Shown in pieces: positions 62,301 through 64,000 of a DNA stretch of 64,000 nucleotides (position 1 is the first letter of the stretch; each line of letters opens with the position of its first letter). The translations under genes were made by a program, and so were the position numbers. Source of the stretch: Mnemiopsis leidyi (taxonomy: Eukaryota; Ctenophora; Tentaculata; Lobata; Bolinopsidae); NCBI GenBank assembly GCA_000226015.1, contig JH154743.1:75940-139939 (forward strand). The letters are read 5' to 3'. The notes under the pieces were generated by a model. That model saw only the letters and a list, made by a program, of their open reading frames with translations. It had not been told where the DNA came from and did no database searches.

Positions 62301-63798
62301 TATAAGCGTGTTCGTTACAGAGGAAGCTGCACACACACGAATAACAGAGGGAACGAGTGGTGGGAGGTAGATCTAGGTAGAGTCTACCAGGTAGATCACG
62401 TGAGGGTGTGGGGACGAACTGACGCTCACGTGGAGAGACTTGAGGGCGCCAGGGTAGGTATTGAGTGTGTAGACCCTGGACACTGTCATTTGTATTCCAT
62501 TTCAAACGTGCACAGCAAATTCATCATCTATAAAAATCTGTATAAACACGATTATTTGAAAGATGTCCCATTATAAATGTCATTAAATTTTTGATTGTAG
62601 CTTTTTTTCTTCTCGTGATTTTGTTGAATGTTGTTCCGAACTAGAATTCTTGTTTCGTTAGTTACGATTTAAGAGCTAAAATAAGAACTGAAATAATTTT
62701 TAATCCATTGTACGCTGTTTATTGAGTATCGATATTGTATGAGTGTATATTGAACAAAGTTTTCTCACAGTTGTGGATTGGAGATCACAGGTGTGGAACA
62801 CTGAAGAGCATGGGGAAAGAAGCCGAACCTGATATAGTCAGATGTGAACCGGAGGAATCGGTCGGCAGATACGTGAAGATAGAGCATTACAGTCAGTACA
62901 TCACTCTCTGTGAGGTCCAGGTTATGGGTAAGTGTGCTGATGTATTGCTCATTACAGTCAGTACCTCACTCTCTGTGAGGTCCAGGTTATGGGTAAGTGT
63001 GCTGATGTATTTTGCGTTTAGCCAGATGCGATGTATTGCTCACATGTCAAACCAATAAATATATTAACCTGCTACCGTATTGAACAATAAAAATGTGCTG
63101 TAAAATTCCATCTTGTTGACTCAAGAAGAAGAAAACAAGATCAAAATGATCCCCCCTCAGTGAAACAAGGTCAAGTAGACCAGGAACCGAACACAGTGGC
63201 CAGTGAGGGAGAGAGATGGGGAAACTTCACCAACGTGGCTTTCAGGAAGGAAGCCTGGCAGTCCAGCACTGGCTGGGGCGGAGAGGCCAGTAGAGCAGTC
63301 GATGGATGGGCTAAAACTCATTGGAACTCGTAAGTAGTGTAGGGAGTTGTGACTATATGCTTATGAAGCTGGTCCAACTGGCAACAAAATAAGAAGTTGT
63401 GAATTAATCATTTAACTGACAACGCCCGTACATTGAATCTCAAGTTTGAAAATTACAATCGGTCATGTTTCATTTTCTGTGCAAGGTGTAATTACCGTTA
63501 CCATGAATCTTTTCTCATTTGACTTTGAATGTAATTTATCTAATAAACCATTAAAGCTTTAAGATTGTTGGGTAATCTAATGCCATTATCAATCTTAAGC
63601 CAGCATTGGCGAAACGTTTCACATTAAGTTTCACCATACATTTCAATGATACACTTCCTATTCAGGGGATCCTGTACCCACACTAACCAGCAAGGAAGAC
63701 ACACCTGGTCGGTAAACCTGGGAAAGGTTTACAAAGTTGATCACGTGCGATTCTGGGGCAGGACTGACAACCACCAAGAGCGTATAATCTATGTCCGC
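56342..63798 (+). CDS. Secreted multi-domain FTP (fucolectin/tachylectin-4/pentraxin-1) protein, 3' end outside window
   Basis: Thirteen exons join in phase to 584 aa and continue past the window: 56342-56474, 56770-56854, 59860-59992, 60227-60401, 60651-60783, 61020-61072, 61285-61388, 61655-61814, 61948-62131, 62321-62453, 62771-62927, 63161-63329 and 63666-63798. The first exon encodes a signal peptide (MMRTTALLCCAVVALFA). Then come FTP (F5/8-type, eel-fucolectin-like) domains at about 40-175, 190-325, 345-483 and 500 onward. Each has the pattern N-A-x-K-P-x-Q-S-S-T-G-W, A-V-D-G, S-C-T-H-T-N, W-W-E-V-D-L-G, V-x-x-Y-G-R-T-D, G-x-x-V-x-I-E, L-C-E-V-x-V. In fucolectins an Arg pair in the GRTDCCxER loop binds fucose: domains 1, 3 and 4 keep both arginines, domain 2 (GRSDREQGWL) has lost the spacing. 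The CC disulphide is present only in domain 1. Ca2+- and fucose-dependent innate lectin function is inferred from the family. Confidence 0.9.
56855..59859 (+). other. 3-kb intron of the FTP gene
   Basis: No exon-like peptide was found on either strand. It contains a GTTCTAGGAAAAAAG doublet (about 57045-57075), a CATGTGATAAGGTCAATTGA doublet (59289-59329) and, at the 3' end, a 32-bp minisatellite that runs up to the acceptor. Confidence 0.5.
59580..59848. repeat. 32-bp minisatellite, about 8-9 copies
   Basis: Units of ACTAACAACTTGTAACAGTA followed by ACCATGGTAACA. CCATGG recurs every 32 bases. The last unit stops about 10 bp before the splice acceptor of the exon at 59860 and replaces the usual polypyrimidine tract region. 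Confidence 0.93.
61131..61215. repeat. Short CTCTTATACAACGAT repeat
   Basis: About six irregular units containing CTCTTATACAA(C/T) between two FTP-gene exons. Confidence 0.7.
62885..63014 (+). repeat. 65-bp tandem duplication of an exon end and its donor
   Basis: The sequence from CATTACAGTCAGTACATCAC to GTGCTGATGTATT occurs twice with a 65-bp period, differing at very few positions. It copies the last 43 bases of the exon 62771-62927, the GTAAGTGT donor and about 20 bases of intron. Confidence 0.93.
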
Positions 63799-64000
63799 GT
63801 GAGTTTACAATATTTATTGTTACACGTAAGACTTGTCTTCAACGACATGTATTACGGTAGTTTACAATCGGGTCGAAAAACTGTCTTGTATTCGTTTTGT
63901 CTCAAGATCTGCGTGCCTTGCCTGCTTTGTCACTAAAACTGTTTCTTCCACTCTATATATCTCCAAATATCTTGCCTGCTTTGTCACTAAAACGTGTTAC

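Overview
The window is nuclear DNA of an invertebrate animal. The genes are metazoan and intron-rich, with GT-AG introns that are mostly short. The DNA is AT-rich and littered with MITEs, SINEs, non-LTR fragments and minisatellites. A gene of tandem fucolectin-type (FTP) domains and the generally conserved gene set fit a marine, early-branching animal such as a cnidarian, but nothing in the window fixes the phylum. Two runs of N (13028-13041 and 29964-29974) show that this is a draft scaffold.

Layout. 1-10 kb: an intronless F-box/LRR gene, an intronless TPGS2 gene (tubulin polyglutamylase complex subunit 2), and a tandem-C2-domain gene. The last of these carries an intronless PLPP6-type lipid phosphatase on the opposite strand inside an intron and a foldback MITE inside another. 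9-16.4 kb: two diverged copies of one block (about 9151-12680 and 13042-16350) flank an N gap. Each holds the 3' exons of the C2 gene and a small Cys-rich secreted-protein gene, which is intact in the first copy and frameshifted in the second. 19.4-28.7 kb, minus strand: COP9 signalosome subunit 3 (CSN3) with a tRNA-Met(CAT) and two MITEs in its introns, then PRMT1. 29-34 kb: CpG-rich inverted repeats, SINEs and minisatellites without a recognisable gene. 34-52.5 kb: an ATP8B-type P4-ATPase (lipid flippase) reconstructed over 29 exons, with alternative first and last exons. 53.5 kb: a small single-pass membrane protein on the minus strand. 56.3 kb to the end: a secreted lectin-like gene with at least four FTP domains that runs off the window.

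The genes are mostly unrelated housekeeping functions: ubiquitin/NEDD8 control (F-box, CSN3), tubulin modification, arginine methylation and membrane lipid handling (PLPP6, flippase, C2 protein). There is no operon-like organisation. The features that most deserve a second look are these: a nonsense codon in the second C2 domain inside a duplicated exon tail; the duplicated block with almost only synonymous coding differences, which points to two haplotypes placed in tandem; a SINE tail that supplies a PRMT1 splice donor; a duplicated in-frame splice acceptor in the flippase; and the cassette-like exon structure of the FTP gene.

All exon boundaries were read by eye from splice consensus, phase and protein-family similarity recalled from knowledge. 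No database search was run.
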